From Bacteroidota bacterium (GTDB lineage Bacteria; Bacteroidota; Bacteroidia; Chitinophagales; Saprospiraceae), in NCBI GenBank assembly GCA_017858735.1, contig JAFMBH010000017.1, forward strand, positions 1 through 52,897: a stretch of 52,897 nucleotides of DNA, written 5' to 3'. Shown here piece by piece: positions 1 through 8,617 of this stretch. The stretch's first letter is position 1. Each line of letters opens with the position of its first letter. A model generated the notes under the pieces. That model saw nothing but the letters and a program-made list of their open reading frames with translations. It did not search any database and was not told where the DNA came from. Both the position numbers and the translations under genes were made by a program.

Positions 1-616
1 GATTTAATGAATCCTGAGTAGCTGTCGATACAGGTTTGTTCAAATCCGAGGTGTTATCCACATTACCCAAATCCACCATCGTTTTTGTTACTCCGGTTAC
101 TGTTCCGGTAAAAGCAGGATTATTAATAGGTGCTTTGGCATCAATACGATTAGACAAAAAGGCGGTGTCCGTGACATTCAACTTCGTTGCCAATCTGCTC
201 GTAAGATTAAGTACCGAAGTATCTGACTTTCCAGCGTAAAGTGCATAAGGAACACTCATCAGTTCCTGCGTACCCAACAACTCATAAGTGGTACCACCAG
301 TGAAATCAGCCTCCAGTTTGATAAAATGAGCCGTATTTCCCCAGTCAATACTGGAAAATACTCCACTTAATATAGTTCCCGTTCCCATTTCTATACTGAT
401 TAACCCCGTGGCATCCGTCGTTTTAACATGCGTTTCACTAAATACATTGTTTCCACTCGAATTGCCAGACAATATACTGATTCGCATATTGACCACCCTA
501 TTTCCAACCACCTCGCCCGAGCTATTCCTCAAGACAGACTGGAAATTAATCTTCTGCGGTGTCTGGGCTAAAGCAAACATCGGAATAAGAAAAAAAATAA
601 TGATTCTTACATTCAT
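1..616 (-). CDS. Secreted tail-fibre-like repeat protein (N-terminal part, truncated by window edge)
   Basis: The reading frame opens with ATG at 616 and stays open for 205 codons to the window edge, so the C-terminus is missing. Residues 1-18 are a signal peptide ending at FALAQ. Residues about 20-130 form a beta-rich module common at the N-terminus of Bacteroidota surface proteins: a start like PQKINFQSVLRN, a middle around GLISIEMGTG, and the closing motif ELMSVPYALYAG. From about residue 160 the sequence changes to phage-tail-fibre-like repeat language (NNPAFTGTV, then MVDLGNVDNTSDLNKPVS). Proteins of this build are usually long, exported and end in a peptidase-like intramolecular chaperone or a sorting domain, but that part is not visible here. 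The role is probably a cell-surface fibre or adhesin. The gene stands alone, with an unusual AT-repeat tract upstream. Confidence 0.8.
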   Translation of the reverse strand, partial: MNVRIIIFFLIPMFALAQTPQKINFQSVLRNSSGEVVGNRVVNMRISILSGNSSGNNVFSETHVKTTDATGLISIEMGTGTILSGVFSSIDWGNTAHFIKLEADFTGGTTYELLGTQELMSVPYALYAGKSDTSVLNLTSRLATKLNVTDTAFLSNRIDAKAPINNPAFTGTVTGVTKTMVDLGNVDNTSDLNKPVSTATQDSLN

Positions 617-652
617 CACGTTTAGTATTAAATTTTTTAAATCTGATTACCG

Positions 653-660
653 TAAAGGTA
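653..660 (-). promoter_or_regulatory. Candidate -7 promoter element (TACCTTTA) for the tail-fibre-like gene
   Basis: On the minus strand this reads TACCTTTA, one base away from the Bacteroidota -7 consensus TAnnTTTG, and sits 36 bp upstream of the start codon at 616. The region where a -33 element would lie falls at about 680-690, exactly at the border of a T7 run and a TTA repeat. Assignment rests on the motif alone. Confidence 0.4.
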
Positions 661-680
661 GTTTTATAAATTAATAATAT

Positions 681-720
681 TTTTTTTATTATTATTATTA
701 TTATATATATTTATTATTAA
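681..720. repeat. AT-only microsatellite (T7, about five TTA units, TA and TTA units)
   Basis: A run of seven T is followed by about five TTA trinucleotides, then TATATATAT and two more TTA units. It contains no G or C. It lies just upstream of the candidate promoter of the tail-fibre-like gene. The wider gene-free stretch 617-941 holds only this tract, a palindrome at 814-840 and the terminator of rnpB; I see no coding frame in it. Confidence 0.85.
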
Positions 721-813
721 TGCTATAAGCCTTGATCTAATTAGCCTCCTTGGAAAATCATCGTTGAAATATTCCAAGTTTCACCTTTTCTTTGTATTGA
801 AATCTGTCGAGGG

Positions 814-840
814 AGAAGACGCGGAGCATCGCGTCTCTAC
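814..840. repeat. GC-rich palindromic element
   Basis: Perfect 7-bp arms AGACGCG (817-823) and CGCGTCT (830-836) flank GAGCAT, and flanking bases extend the pairing loosely. It is strikingly GC-rich in an AT-rich intergenic region and lacks a T-run, so it does not look like an intrinsic terminator. From memory, palindromes of this type (a GAGACGCG...CGCGTCTC core) occur as dispersed intergenic repeats in several bacterial phyla; only one copy was noticed in this window. Confidence 0.55.
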
Positions 841-903
841 GATTGTGTTACGTAAAACTCTAATCTCCATCGGGCATAATCTTAGAAATCAGCCAAATAC
901 ACC

Positions 904-935
904 AAAAAGAGGCTGTCTTTTCAGACAGCCTCTTT
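904..935 (-). terminator. Intrinsic terminator of rnpB
   Basis: A perfect 13-bp stem (906-918 with 923-935, core GAGGCTGTCT) closes a 4-nt loop that reads GAAA on the minus strand. On the minus strand it ends in a short T-run (908-904). It begins seven bases after the 3' end of the RNase P RNA. Near-identical hairpins follow the tRNA-Arg and pnp genes further on. Confidence 0.8.
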
Positions 936-941
936 AGAAAT

Positions 942-1305
942 GGAAATCTATAAGCCGGATTCTGTAACCCCGAAAGGTTCCCTGTCATTTATCTAGGCTT
1001 AGGTTCACACCAAAGCTCAATCTGCCTACCCCTCCTGACCGTTTCCAGTAGAGCGTGCAACTCCACCTCCCGAAGGAACCCAGGATATACATGGCATTTC
1101 AACCCACAAGGTTTATCCCACTGACTGGTTACCCAACCGATGCGGGAGCTCTTACCTCCCGTTTTCACCCTTACCGGCAAGCCGGCGGTAATTTTCTGCG
1201 ACCCTATCTGTCATGTTAAAACATGCCCATCCGTTAGATGGTGTGGCGCACTGCGTTGTCCGGACTTTCCTCATCTCAATTAAGAGCCGCGACAGGGCAA
1301 TTTCC
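942..1305 (-). ncRNA. rnpB: RNase P RNA (class A)
   Basis: This is the catalytic RNA of ribonuclease P, which removes the 5' leader from pre-tRNAs. On the minus strand the 5' end GGAAAT (1305-1300) pairs with ATTTCC at the 3' end (947-942) to form helix P1. The universally conserved core follows: GAGGAAAGTCCGGAC near the 5' end and ACAGAATCCGGCTTATAG near the 3' end, which form P4. An AGGGTGAAAACGG-type segment and other conserved loops lie between. The length of about 364 nt is normal. A 63-codon open frame inside this gene on the same strand is not a real protein. A perfect -7 promoter element and a terminator bracket the gene. Confidence 0.96.
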
Positions 1306-1309
1306 AATG

Positions 1310-1317
1310 CAAAGGTA
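1310..1317 (-). promoter_or_regulatory. Promoter -7 element of rnpB
   Basis: The minus strand reads TACCTTTG, an exact match to the Bacteroidota -7 consensus TAnnTTTG. It ends 5 bp before the 5' end of the RNase P RNA at 1305, exactly where transcription is expected to start. No clear -33 TTG is seen at the usual spacing. Confidence 0.8.
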
Positions 1318-1341
1318 GGAAATAAAACGACATAATAAGTG

Positions 1342-1371
1342 TTCCCCTAATTCCCCTAATATTTCCCCTAA
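1342..1371. repeat. Three short direct repeats of TTCCCCTAA
   Basis: The 9-mer TTCCCCTAA occurs at 1342-1350, 1351-1359 and 1363-1371. The first two copies are directly adjacent and the third is shifted by 3 bp. The cluster lies 48 bp upstream of the helicase gene start. It could be an operator or simply a small tandem duplication. Confidence 0.6.
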
Positions 1372-1418
1372 TTTTTTATACATATTAAATAAAAGCAGAT
1401 TAATTTAAAGCAAAAAAG

Positions 1419-3560
1419 ATGAATCCAATCATTTATGTAGGAAAAGATTTTCATAAAGCAACAGAAAGACTACCTCTTGATATCAGAAAAAAGGTTACCG
1501 CATTTTTTCCAAAGTTCAAGGAAAACCCTAAAAGTCATGCCATAGATTTTGAAAAAATCAATACATTCAAGGATAAAAATTTAAGGACTGTCAGAATAGA
1601 TGTTGATTATAGAGCCATTGTTGGGTTTCCTCCTACCGGCAATAATTATTTTATGCTATGGGTTGACAAACATGACGATGCACATGCCTGGGCGAAGAAT
1701 AAAAAATTGATTTGGAACGCCGTCATTCATAGCATGCAACTCTATGAGCCCATTGAGATGAATGAACCAACCGCTGAACATTCAACATCTAAATCAATTC
1801 CATTTCATCATCCTTATGATTTAACAATGGATGACTTATTAAATTTAGGTGTACCACTATCAGAAGTAGAAAAAGTGATTCGGATAATAAGCCTGGACAA
1901 GCTTTTGGAAGTTAAGAACAACCTACCCGATGAGGCTTATGAAAAAATAAGTCTCATTTTCAATGGTTCTGACAAAAGAGAGTTATTAGAGCAAGTGAAG
2001 GAAGGGAAATCATTATCTGAGGATACAGAAATTCAATTACAATCTCCTAATAACAAACAAAATTTTATTCAAAATACAGATGATCCACTTCTACTTCAAT
2101 TTCTACTCGGTAAAAATAACTGGCAGTTTTTCCTTCACCCTGAACAAACAAAATTGGTGGAAGCTAATTTTAACGGACCTGTTAAAATTACCGGAGGGGC
2201 TGGAACAGGAAAAACAGTAGCTGCTTTACACCGATTCTCATACCTAATAAAGCATGGGCTTCCAGAAGGGAAAAGATTACTTTTTTGCACCTATACCAAT
2301 GCGCTCGCTAATAATTTAAGCGCACAAGTAGATGAATTAAAATTAAGTAATAAAGGCATTTATGATATTATGACCATTCACTCCATTGCTTACCATCTGG
2401 CTTCAAAAATAAATAAACTGAAAAATCAAATCGGTGAGAGTTTCAAAAAAGAAGAAGAAAACAGTTATGCTAATAAAAGAACAAGACAACTGAACATTTG
2501 GGAAAAAATATTGAATACAAACCAGATTACTCCAGAATTTGCCGAAGATGAATACCAAAAAGTAATCCTTTTCCATCAAATAGAATCCTTAGCCGATTAT
2601 CTTGTGATACAAAGAACAGGAAGAGAGACCAGAATTTCAAAAGAAATGAAAGAGCTATTCTGGCATAAACATCTGGAATACATAAAGGAGAAAAGGAAAA
2701 CTATTAAACTCGAGGGGGATGAACTTTTTTATGATTTAATTTCTCATTTCAAAAAACAAGAAACAAAACCTTATGCACATATTATTCTGGATGAATTACA
2801 AGATTTATCAAATATTGAGCTTCGTTTTTTAAGAAGTATTGTTAAACCAGGTATAAATGATTTATTTATGGTTGGTGACCCGCTGCAAAAAGTTTATGAC
2901 AGAAATATAAACTTTTTAGCGCTTAAAATTGAAACCAGAGGAAAAAAATCAAGAAGATTATTAAGAAATTATAGAACAACGGAGGAAATCAGAAAGGATG
3001 CTGTAAAAGCGCTCGGTGATGAAACTTTTTCTGATTTTAGTGATTCCATTGAGAAAATACAAGGTTATACCTCTTTAAGTTATGGTCCTGAACCCAGTTA
3101 TTTACACTTTAAAAGTTTAACAGCTGAAATACAATTTGTAGAAAATAAAGTAAATGAATTGTTAGAAGATGGATTATACCTTCCAGAAGACATTTGCATT
3201 GCAGCCAAAAGAAATGATGACCTCCAAAAATTTCATAGTCACTTTCATAACGGTGGTTATCAAGTTAGAAAAATTGAGAAGAATAATGAGCTAAGTGTAC
3301 CCGAACATTTGAGTACTTCCACTTTCCATAGTCTCAAAGGTCTTGAATTTAAAGTTATCTTTTTAGTTGGATTAAATGCTAACACTTTTCTGAAACCTCG
3401 CATGTATGTTTCAGATGAAGAAAAGAAAGAAGCTGAAAAAAGAGATAAAGCGCTACTATATGTTGCTATGACGCGGGCTAAAATGTTACTTTACATCTCT
3501 GGAAATGGATCTAAATCAAGTATTTTACATAAAACATATCCTTATAAATTAATTGACTAA
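1419..3560 (+). CDS. UvrD/Rep-like SF1 helicase with RelE-like N-terminal domain
   Basis: This 713-residue protein combines two parts. Residues about 1-108 resemble the RelE/ParE toxin fold: a start like IIYVGKDFHKATERLP, then a segment with RTVRIDVDYRAIVGF and a late WVDKHDDAH stretch. Residues about 225-710 are a superfamily 1A helicase core: Walker A GGAGTGKT at 259-266, Walker B DELQD at 458-462, the Q/motif III stretch VGDPLQKVYDR, motif IV RLLRNYRT, motif V TFHSLKGLEFKVIF and motif VI VAMTRAK. It should be an ATP-driven 3'-5' DNA (or RNA) translocase in the cytoplasm. It stands alone, preceded by rnpB on the other strand, and its stop overlaps the end of lptD by 4 bp. Helicases with this N-terminus occur sporadically in bacteria and are generally annotated only as UvrD-like. 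A role in DNA repair or phage/plasmid defence is possible but unproven. No antitoxin gene is visible. Confidence 0.85.
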   Translation: MNPIIYVGKDFHKATERLPLDIRKKVTAFFPKFKENPKSHAIDFEKINTFKDKNLRTVRIDVDYRAIVGFPPTGNNYFMLWVDKHDDAHAWAKNKKLIWNAVIHSMQLYEPIEMNEPTAEHSTSKSIPFHHPYDLTMDDLLNLGVPLSEVEKVIRIISLDKLLEVKNNLPDEAYEKISLIFNGSDKRELLEQVKEGKSLSEDTEIQLQSPNNKQNFIQNTDDPLLLQFLLGKNNWQFFLHPEQTKLVEANFNGPVKITGGAGTGKTVAALHRFSYLIKHGLPEGKRLLFCTYTNALANNLSAQVDELKLSNKGIYDIMTIHSIAYHLASKINKLKNQIGESFKKEEENSYANKRTRQLNIWEKILNTNQITPEFAEDEYQKVILFHQIESLADYLVIQRTGRETRISKEMKELFWHKHLEYIKEKRKTIKLEGDELFYDLISHFKKQETKPYAHIILDELQDLSNIELRFLRSIVKPGINDLFMVGDPLQKVYDRNINFLALKIETRGKKSRRLLRNYRTTEEIRKDAVKALGDETFSDFSDSIEKIQGYTSLSYGPEPSYLHFKSLTAEIQFVENKVNELLEDGLYLPEDICIAAKRNDDLQKFHSHFHNGGYQVRKIEKNNELSVPEHLSTSTFHSLKGLEFKVIFLVGLNANTFLKPRMYVSDEEKKEAEKRDKALLYVAMTRAKMLLYISGNGSKSSILHKTYPYKLID

Positions 3561-6292
3561 AAGGCTCTAAGCGTATCTCCGTTATTTCGCTGGTAAGGTA
3601 TTTTTATGAAATCGAGGGTACCTGGTTTAACCCTTAGCATAAAGCTATAGGTACCTCTTTGTGGCTGCCAGTTAAAAGACATATCCCAACAATGTAATTC
3701 GCGTATAAATCCAAAGGAAGGATAAGAAAGGCCTTCACGCACAAAATCGTAACCAAAATTACCTACACTAATTGCCCAGTTGGGGGTTAATTTAATATCT
3801 CCCCTACAATTTATAGAATTAGTTTCCACTAAAAATCGAATGGCTCCATTTTCCTCCCTCCAGGTAAAATCAATATTATGGGAGATTGAAAAATTTTCAA
3901 ATAAACTTAAAAAATCTTCTTCCGTAGCATTATCAATAGGTAGTTTATTACTTCTATTCGTTTGATTTCCAATAAGTGAAGGGCTATTCTGATCTGGCCT
4001 TGAATTCCTGACATCTGTGACAACCTCCTCCGGTTTCCCCTGAAAAAGAGCGCGTATTTTTGCTACCGTCAGATTAGACGAAATACGTAAATTAGCCTGA
4101 TCTAAACGTAAAGGTCTTCCCGTTTCCTTCCACCAAAAGGTATTAATTCTCTCATTCCTGGCATTTTTCATGTAAGGATCATAAATCATGGAAAACGATG
4201 CCGTAGTAGCACCCTTGAAAAAACGAGCAGTGGTACTAACAAAAACTGGACTCCAACGAAGGGAATCAGCAGCAAAATTATAATTTCCCGTAATCACCAG
4301 ATTATCAATAAGGTTCACAGTTTTAAGGGTAGAATCCTTTTTGGGTGCTATTTTGGCTAATAAAATATTATTTAAGGAGTATCCGATAGCCATTTGCTTA
4401 CCCGATTGAGGAGGTGAACCATAAATCGATTGTTCAAAGGGAGTATATACCTGATATCTGTCGGCAAAACGTGTATCTGTATTTATGGTGTCGTAAAAAG
4501 GTTTTATATAGTCGGGTGAATAATTAAAGGATATCGTTGGTCTCACTTCATGTCTCAGACCTCGTAAAAAACCACTTTTAAATTGTAATGTGCTAAAAAG
4601 TCTTGTATTTAGACCAAAACCCATGTCAAATGTGCGATAAGAAGCAAACCCTGGTATCGTATCTGTATTTACACGACCATATTGGGTGGTATCTGAAATA
4701 ACTTGAAAAGAAGTTTTGGCCTCATTATAAATTGTATCTCTTCGTATGGTGGGCGTTGGATCAAAATCCTTCCTTAGTTGCTGCATTTGCCAAACTTCCC
4801 GATAATTAGCAGATGGATTTAGATTAAAAAACCGTAAAATTTTAAATGAAGTACTTGCTTCCACGGCTTGATTTACCCCAAATTTTGCATCGCTAAGGGT
4901 TTTTGTAGAAAACAAGGTAGTATCTGTAGCGGCAAAACTATTTCTAACTTCATTTCGATACCTCATAACAATTGCTTCGTACCATTTTTCAGCACCAGAT
5001 GCAATTTTCCTTTTAAAGGGATTAATGGATTGCGTTTGAAATCTAAAATCCGGAAAATTAATAGTTATTTCCTTGTTTAAAAGATTTTGAGAGTGATTAA
5101 ACGAAACAGACCAATTGTAGGGTTTATCTGTATAGTTTTTATCAAATGACATATTAGAATTCAACTGCGTCTGCAAAACAGAGGCAGCATCGTTGAAAAC
5201 CCTGTTTTGAAATCCATTGGTTTGAATATTCACACTACCTCCAAATCGATTCGTTGGATGCGCACCACTCTCTTGTCTGTGAGACCATCTGATTTGCACT
5301 GAATTTTGAGGAGAAAAAATACCTGTTTGCAGATTCTCCGTTTTTCTCGAATCAAAGCCAAGGTTCAGCGAACCCGAATATTTATATCTTTTCCTATAAT
5401 CAGAGGATGCACTAACCCCCCAGGTACCTCTAAAATAAATATTTCCCCTAAGCGCCAGATTTAAATAATCATTGATCGGGAAAAACCATCCTATGTCTCT
5501 TAAACCATAACCCCACTGTGGTGAATATTCATAATCTCTTGGGAAAAGTAAACCAGTAGAAGATTTTGATTGCGGATTGATAGGAAAAAAACCAAAAGGA
5601 AGCCAAATGGGGGTTGGAATATCCATTATTTCTAATCGGGAAGGACCCACAATAATTAACTTATTAGGAATTATTTTTTGTTTGGTACTTCTGATGCCAA
5701 AATGCGGATGATCGGCCATACAAGTGGTGAAAATGGCATTCGTACTAAAAAGGACATCGTTTTGAGTTGAATCTTGACCGGCAGTACGGATAAATTTTGC
5801 TTGTTCCGAGTGAATGACAATATCATTTTGTTGGGAAGTACTTTGAAAAACTTTTCCCTTTTGGGTTTTAAAATTGTAACGAAGTTCAAAAGCTGATATT
5901 TCTTGCTCCCCTTCCTTGAAGGTAGGATTACTTTCTTTGGTCCCTGTGCCCTTTGCTAAAATGATGTTATTATCCCAGTCAAGTTCAATAAAACCTGCCT
6001 TCAATTCCACTTTTTCGTAGTTTACCACTGCCTCTCCATATAGAAAGAGCTTTTTATTTTTATTATCCAAAATCATTGAATCTTTGCAAGACGCATCAAT
6101 AGGCGCGCTCAATGAATCTTTGGAAAAACGCACGTATTGCCTTTGAATAGCGGTAGTATCTGGCATTGAATCTTCGCCCGGGATAGAATCTATGGCTATT
6201 TTTTGACTTAACAAAGGAACTGACCCCATCAGGAAAAACAAAATTCCTAATATGGCAGTTAGATAAAAGTAATATTTTTGTTTACTTTGCAT
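3557..6292 (-). CDS. lptD: LPS-assembly outer membrane protein LptD
   Basis: LptD inserts lipopolysaccharide into the outer leaflet of the outer membrane. The 911-residue product begins with an uncleaved or cleaved export segment (hydrophobic residues about 8-30). It continues with an OstA/LptA-like beta-jellyroll (about 65-190, with VNYEKVELKAGFIELDWDNN-type strands over metabolite-binding grooves). Then comes a conserved junction IMDIPTPIWLPFGFFPI, and a long aromatic-rich beta-barrel with alternating hydrophobic strands to the end. Length and arrangement match the Bacteroidota LptD group, which is longer than the E. coli protein. It is divergent from the amidase gene with only 42 bp between the starts, and converges with the helicase gene. 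LptE is not recognisable in this window. Confidence 0.9.
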   Translation of the reverse strand: MQSKQKYYFYLTAILGILFFLMGSVPLLSQKIAIDSIPGEDSMPDTTAIQRQYVRFSKDSLSAPIDASCKDSMILDNKNKKLFLYGEAVVNYEKVELKAGFIELDWDNNIILAKGTGTKESNPTFKEGEQEISAFELRYNFKTQKGKVFQSTSQQNDIVIHSEQAKFIRTAGQDSTQNDVLFSTNAIFTTCMADHPHFGIRSTKQKIIPNKLIIVGPSRLEIMDIPTPIWLPFGFFPINPQSKSSTGLLFPRDYEYSPQWGYGLRDIGWFFPINDYLNLALRGNIYFRGTWGVSASSDYRKRYKYSGSLNLGFDSRKTENLQTGIFSPQNSVQIRWSHRQESGAHPTNRFGGSVNIQTNGFQNRVFNDAASVLQTQLNSNMSFDKNYTDKPYNWSVSFNHSQNLLNKEITINFPDFRFQTQSINPFKRKIASGAEKWYEAIVMRYRNEVRNSFAATDTTLFSTKTLSDAKFGVNQAVEASTSFKILRFFNLNPSANYREVWQMQQLRKDFDPTPTIRRDTIYNEAKTSFQVISDTTQYGRVNTDTIPGFASYRTFDMGFGLNTRLFSTLQFKSGFLRGLRHEVRPTISFNYSPDYIKPFYDTINTDTRFADRYQVYTPFEQSIYGSPPQSGKQMAIGYSLNNILLAKIAPKKDSTLKTVNLIDNLVITGNYNFAADSLRWSPVFVSTTARFFKGATTASFSMIYDPYMKNARNERINTFWWKETGRPLRLDQANLRISSNLTVAKIRALFQGKPEEVVTDVRNSRPDQNSPSLIGNQTNRSNKLPIDNATEEDFLSLFENFSISHNIDFTWREENGAIRFLVETNSINCRGDIKLTPNWAISVGNFGYDFVREGLSYPSFGFIRELHCWDMSFNWQPQRGTYSFMLRVKPGTLDFIKIPYQRNNGDTLRAF

Positions 6293-6334
6293 TATAATTA
6301 AACGGTCAAAAACCGAATTCCCCGAAACACTTTA

Positions 6335-7528
6335 ATGAATTACTTTTCCAACGAAAAAATGCGCGCACCGGGATATTATTTACTGTTATTTTTATTTATT
6401 ACCCCTTTAATAACGATGCAACATCGTTATTTGTACACAATTAGTGCTCATAATTTTTCGTCCAAAGGCGAAGGTACTAAAGTTAACTTACAAGGCAAAC
6501 CCCCATATCGTATAAAAACAGTAATCATCGACCCAGGACATGGTGGCTACGACCCGGGAACCCATGGTGTATCAACCTTAGAAAAAGATTTGGTTTTGTC
6601 CGTTGGAATAAAACTTAGAGACTTACTAACTGAGAAATATCCTCAAATAAAGGTCATAATGACCAGAGATAAAGATATTTTTATACCTTTATTTCAACGG
6701 GCAAAAATTGCTAATGATGCAAATGCTGATCTATTTATTTCCATACACGCTAATTTTATGCCTAAATCATCTGTTACGCTAGGTACAGAAACGTATGTAA
6801 TGGGTTTACACACGGCTGAATATAATTTAGACGTTGCTAAAAGAGAAAATGCAGCCATCTTACTAGAGGAGAATTATAAAAATAATTATGATTACGATCC
6901 CAATTCACCTGAAGGTCATATTTTATTTTCTATGTACCAGAATGCCTATTTGGATCAAAGCATTCAATTTGGACAATTTGTCGAAAATCAGTACGCAAGT
7001 CATGCTAATAGAAAAAGTAGAGGGGTAAAACAAGCTGGCTTTGTCGTTTTAAAGGCAACTTCAATGCCAAGTGTACTATTAGAAATAGGATTTTTAAGTA
7101 ATCGCGAAGAAGAAAATTATCTGAAAACGGATAATGGGAAGCAAAAAATTGCCGAAAGTATTTTCAATGGATTTACAGAATACAAAAAGAAAATAGAACA
7201 ACTTCCCGAGACGGTAGCAGAAGTAACCAATAAACCAACCTCAAGTCCTAAAGAACCTATTTACCAATTTTGGATTCAAATTGCCGCAACACCAAATCCT
7301 ATCTCTAAAACAGATTCTTTGTGGAAAAATTCACCGTTTAAAATTGAACAAACAAAGGAAAACGGACTATTTAAGTACAGGACAGACACATTTAGCCAAA
7401 TAAAAGAAGTTTTAAAAGCAAGAGACAAAATGTTTGTTGCAGGATTTAAAGATGCTTTTATTATTGTAGATAAAAATGGTGAGCGAATAAGTCTTCATCA
7501 GGCTAAAAAAGAATTGGGTATCCCCTAA
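6335..7528 (+). CDS. N-acetylmuramoyl-L-alanine amidase (Amidase_3, AmiC type) with C-terminal SPOR-like domain
   Basis: The enzyme cleaves the bond between muramic acid and the stem peptide of peptidoglycan during cell separation. The 397-residue protein has a hydrophobic export segment at about 12-28. A zinc amidase domain spans about 60-285: IIDPGHGGYDPG with the first zinc His, then KDLVLSVGIKL carrying the second ligand region, LFISIHAN with the third His, and the catalytic Glu in SVLLEIGFLSN. Residues about 310-395 resemble a SPOR peptidoglycan-binding domain (YQFWIQIAAT... followed by a predicted second half with FAGFKDAFIIV-like text). The ATG at 6335 is used; a later ATG at 6359 would also keep the signal segment. 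It precedes the MCE gene by 66 bp, and this amidase-MCE pairing fits an envelope-maintenance unit. Confidence 0.9.
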   Translation: MNYFSNEKMRAPGYYLLLFLFITPLITMQHRYLYTISAHNFSSKGEGTKVNLQGKPPYRIKTVIIDPGHGGYDPGTHGVSTLEKDLVLSVGIKLRDLLTEKYPQIKVIMTRDKDIFIPLFQRAKIANDANADLFISIHANFMPKSSVTLGTETYVMGLHTAEYNLDVAKRENAAILLEENYKNNYDYDPNSPEGHILFSMYQNAYLDQSIQFGQFVENQYASHANRKSRGVKQAGFVVLKATSMPSVLLEIGFLSNREEENYLKTDNGKQKIAESIFNGFTEYKKKIEQLPETVAEVTNKPTSSPKEPIYQFWIQIAATPNPISKTDSLWKNSPFKIEQTKENGLFKYRTDTFSQIKEVLKARDKMFVAGFKDAFIIVDKNGERISLHQAKKELGIP

Positions 7529-7594
7529 TGTTACTGTTAATGAAGTAGGATATTTGTATATTTACGTTAATTATTTGCTGAAAAAACAAAAAGA

Positions 7595-8617
7595 ATGTCA
7601 AAAGAGATTAGAATTGCCCTTTTAGTTATAACCTCACTTTTAGTATCTATTTGGGGCTACAAATATATAATAGGTAAAAATCTATTGAAAAAGTCTAATT
7701 TATATTATGTTGATTATAGTAATGTAAATAGGATTACCATATCTACTCCCGTAAAATATTTAGGATATCAAGTAGGCTTTGTTTCTGAAGTCACTCCTGA
7801 TTTGGATAAAGGACTTATAAGATTAACGCTTGATTTAGACAAAAATATGGCTTTACCTAAAGGAAGTATGGCCAATATTTTAACTGAAACCTTTATGGGC
7901 GGAGCTTCTATTATTTTAAATATTCCGGGAGGATGCAATGGTAATTGTTTGCCAAGCGGATCTGTTATTGCTGGAAAAAACCTAGGAATTTTGGGTTCTA
8001 TGGTCGATAAAGATGATTTAAAGACCTATATCCAGGTATTTCAGGAAGGTATTTCGGTTTTAGTGGATTCCTTAAGTAAACAGATGGCTTCAGGTGATTC
8101 TGAAAGTAAAATGGGAAAAAGTATTGAAAATCTCTCTAAAACGATTGATAATTTAGAACTGCTAACCCGTCAGATGAACGGCATTATGGGCGCTTCAGGT
8201 AACAGCATTAATCAAAGTATGTCAAGTTTATCTGCTATATTAAAAAATATAGAAACTAATAATGAAGAGATTACAAGTCTTTTATCCAATGTTTCTGACA
8301 TTTCAACGCAAATAAAAGATGGCGATGCTAAAAAATCAATGGAATCTATAAATACTACCTTAGAAGGGCTACAGTTGACTTTAAAGTCTGCGGATACCAC
8401 ATTTTCCGGACTAAATAGTATAATAGCTAATGTAAATGCAGGAAATGGCAGTTTGGGTAAATTAGTTAAAGATGATGGATTAGTGAATGATATTCAGGAT
8501 TTAAGTAAACATTTAGACTCTTTACTTTTAGATTTAAAAGAAAGGCCATATCGTTACATCCCCCTAAAGAGTAAGAAAAAGACAGAGAAAATAGATCGTC
8601 AGAAAGCGCTAAACTAA
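7595..8617 (+). CDS. MCE/MlaD-family lipid-transport protein
   Basis: MCE proteins shuttle phospholipids between the inner and outer membranes. The 340-residue product has one N-terminal transmembrane anchor (residues about 5-25). It then has a single MCE domain (about 35-120, with VKYLGYQVGFVSEV and the PKGSMANIL...GGASIILN core), followed by a long alpha-helical, coiled-coil-rich tail (about 145-310) and a basic C-terminus. This layout matches the MlaD-like proteins of Bacteroidota. Mla partner genes (an MlaE-type permease and MlaF ATPase) are not adjacent. The next gene is a convergent ABC exporter whose stop overlaps by 4 bp. A near-consensus -7 element TATATTTA at 7557-7564 may provide a local promoter. 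Confidence 0.88.
   Translation: MSKEIRIALLVITSLLVSIWGYKYIIGKNLLKKSNLYYVDYSNVNRITISTPVKYLGYQVGFVSEVTPDLDKGLIRLTLDLDKNMALPKGSMANILTETFMGGASIILNIPGGCNGNCLPSGSVIAGKNLGILGSMVDKDDLKTYIQVFQEGISVLVDSLSKQMASGDSESKMGKSIENLSKTIDNLELLTRQMNGIMGASGNSINQSMSSLSAILKNIETNNEEITSLLSNVSDISTQIKDGDAKKSMESINTTLEGLQLTLKSADTTFSGLNSIIANVNAGNGSLGKLVKDDGLVNDIQDLSKHLDSLLLDLKERPYRYIPLKSKKKTEKIDRQKALN

Noticed and set aside
36-674. Two short plus-strand open frames (36-239 and 408-674)
   Set aside because: They oppose the longer minus-strand frame with a signal peptide and recognisable domains that covers 1-616.
989-1180. A 63-codon open frame on the minus strand
   Set aside because: It lies wholly inside the RNase P RNA, whose conserved core and paired ends are clear.
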